NCBI GenBank assembly: GCA_021771025.1
Contig: JAETPW010000010.1
Coordinates: 1 to 64,000 of the forward strand
Direction: 5' to 3'
DNA: 64,000 nt
Source: Clostridiaceae bacterium
GTDB taxonomy: Bacteria; Bacillota; Clostridia; TANB77; CAG-508
The translations under genes and the position numbers were made by a program. The notes under the pieces were generated by a model, which worked only from the letters and a program-made list of their open reading frames with translations, searched no databases and had not been told where the DNA came from. Shown piece by piece: positions 63,125 to 64,000 of this stretch. How positions within the stretch are numbered: the stretch's first letter is position 1; every line of letters begins with the position of its first letter.

Positions 63125-63358
63125 ATGGGTGATAAAGGTTTGGATTTTAAACATAAAGAAGTAGTGAATATAAAAGATGGAAAACGATTAGGATATGTTC
63201 AAGATGTATGTGCGGATTTAGAAACAGGAATGATAACAGCAATTATTGTCCCCGGAGATAAAAAACTTCTTAATCTATTTTCTGGAAGTAATGATATTGA
63301 AATACCTTGGAAGAACATCAAATGTATAGGGGAAGATTTAATATTAGTAGAGATTTGA
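63125..63358 (+). CDS. ymxH: YlmC/YmxH-family PRC-barrel protein (77 aa)
   Basis: A single PRC-barrel: LDFKHKEVVNIKDGKRLGYVQDVCADLETGMI, then IIVPGDKKLLNLF and EIPWKNIKCIGEDLILVE. Members lie beside sigG or mpr genes in spore formers and are linked to sporulation, with no defined reaction. The length is typical (75-85). Its leader carries the fifth copy of the hairpin motif. Confidence 0.88.
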   Translation: MGDKGLDFKHKEVVNIKDGKRLGYVQDVCADLETGMITAIIVPGDKKLLNLFSGSNDIEIPWKNIKCIGEDLILVEI

Positions 63359-63443
63359 TAAATTTATTACCTCTAAGCTAGTTGATAGGAAGACCATCTG
63401 AGTAGTTGTTACTATTCATAGCTTACTGAAAATGATAACCGTG

Positions 63444-63650
63444 AAAAAAGGGAGACTTAGCTAATGATAATCCTATTAATTTAACCTTCCATAGCAGGGG
63501 TCATTTTAAAACCCTTAGGTCCCTCACAAGGAGCCTGTTATCGGGTTTTAAGCCTAACGAGGGTCTTAGGGAACTGTCAGGTATAAATTAATAGGATTAT
63601 CATTAGCTAAGTCTCCCTTTTTTCACTACTCTACAATTTATAGGCTGTGA
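63444..63650. repeat. Long hairpin repeat, core family H, copy 6
   Basis: The core (CCATAGCAGGGGTCATTTT...GTCTTAGGGAACTGTC) is enclosed by AAAAAAGGGAGACTTAGC and the complement ending at 63622. The arms resemble those of copy 3 with matched changes on both sides (AGTCTAGCCAATGG against ACTTAGCTAATGA). A CACTACTCTACAATTTATA block follows. Confidence 0.8.
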
Positions 63651-63696
63651 ATTGTAGAGTAGTTACAAAAAAAGTATAAAAAATTAAAAAAATGTA

Positions 63697-63725
63697 TTGA
63701 CATAACGAATAGAATATGTTATTCT
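63697..63725 (+). promoter_or_regulatory. Promoter P1 of a probable rRNA operon
   Basis: TTGACA, 17-base spacer, TATTCT. It is the first of two promoters in tandem, a usual layout for rRNA operons in Bacillota. Confidence 0.55.
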
Positions 63726-63920
63726 AAATAAGCGTTAAGTTCTGGAATGAAAAATGTTATGATAAAAAAGTACCGAGCAACAGACAAAAAATTAAAAATA
63801 AACATAAGAATTAGTAATAAAACTAATACACGATGAATAAGATAAAAACAGCGATTACTAGTTTTTTATTTTGCCCTTTTAAGAGCAAAAAAATATTTTT
63901 GAAAAAGTTGTCGAAAAGTA

Positions 63921-63949
63921 TTGACAAACAAAAAAAGGTATAGTATAAT
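63921..63949 (+). promoter_or_regulatory. Promoter P2 of a probable rRNA operon
   Basis: Perfect TTGACA and TATAAT with a 17-base spacer. The following leader contains GTTCCACACACAAATGGAAC (stem) and ACATTGAAAAGTAAACAA, resembling the sequence just before 16S rRNA genes in this phylum. The rRNA itself lies beyond the window. Confidence 0.7.
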
Positions 63950-64000
63950 TCAAAACGTTCCACACACAAATGGAACAAAGTACATTGAAAAGTAAACAAT

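Overview
The window is A+T-rich DNA from a spore-forming, low-GC Bacillota, most likely an uncultivated anaerobic Clostridia-type gut bacterium (the taxon is inference). Support comes from a mraZ-rsmH-ftsL-spoVD...ftsA-ftsZ-spoIIGA-sigE-sigG arrangement like that of Bacillus/Clostridium, a MurE with the meso-diaminopimelate motif DNPR, AGGAGG ribosome binding sites with frequent TTG/GTG starts, and a ferredoxin-dependent 2-oxoacid oxidoreductase. No tRNA or rRNA gene lies inside; a tandem promoter and leader at the right edge look like the start of an rRNA operon.

Layout. 1-0.9 kb: tail of a group II intron, a Spo0E-like peptide and an XRE regulator. 0.9-7.6 kb: pyrimidine synthesis (pyrE-like, pyrC, pyrF, pyrK, pyrD). 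8.2-10.1 kb: ispG-ispH. 10.5-21.4 kb: Rpn-type nucleases, a two-PASTA penicillin-binding protein, comM-dprA-yraN, ksgA, a sortase, an M15 peptidase. 21.6-36.1 kb: first half of the division/cell-wall cluster (mraZ, rsmH, ftsL, spoVD-like, a glycosyltransferase-phosphatase-glycosyltransferase insert, murE, mraY, spoVE/ftsW, murG, a WalK-like kinase). 36.6-49.6 kb: lepB, holB, yaaT, ferredoxin, a REP-associated transposase, a flippase-like membrane protein, porGDAB, scpB, proS, asnS. 50.7-63.4 kb: murA, divIB, two DUF881 genes, sbp, ftsA, ftsZ, spoIIGA, sigE, sigG, def, ymxH.

Main discovery. Four conserved genes, all sporulation-type (spoVE/ftsW, spoIIGA, sigE, sigG), are interrupted, at five places in total. 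At every place the reading frame is restored by skipping exactly one C that precedes a glycine GGT or GGC codon, so each break is an in-frame CGG followed by T or C. Apart from these five, I found no in-frame CGG in any recognisable protein gene of the window, although CGG is common out of frame. This points to a +1 frameshift (or four-base CGGY decoding as glycine) at CGG, possibly because CGG has no dedicated tRNA, and it may gate sporulation. Two small unrecognised ORFs (CGG at 2039 and 41792) use CGG without an obvious shift and are the exceptions.

Other structure. Several families of palindromic repeats occupy the intergenic regions: GGGGACGCCC-type REPs that also flank the RAYT transposase; GGGGAC(G/A)GGGT-type repeats around the ftsZ terminator; and long hairpins with a conserved core of about 95 nt whose arms differ between copies but stay complementary. 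Shine-Dalgarno sequences of spoVD and sigG are buried in hairpins, and a small hairpin/mini-ORF motif recurs between ribosome binding site and start codon of five genes.
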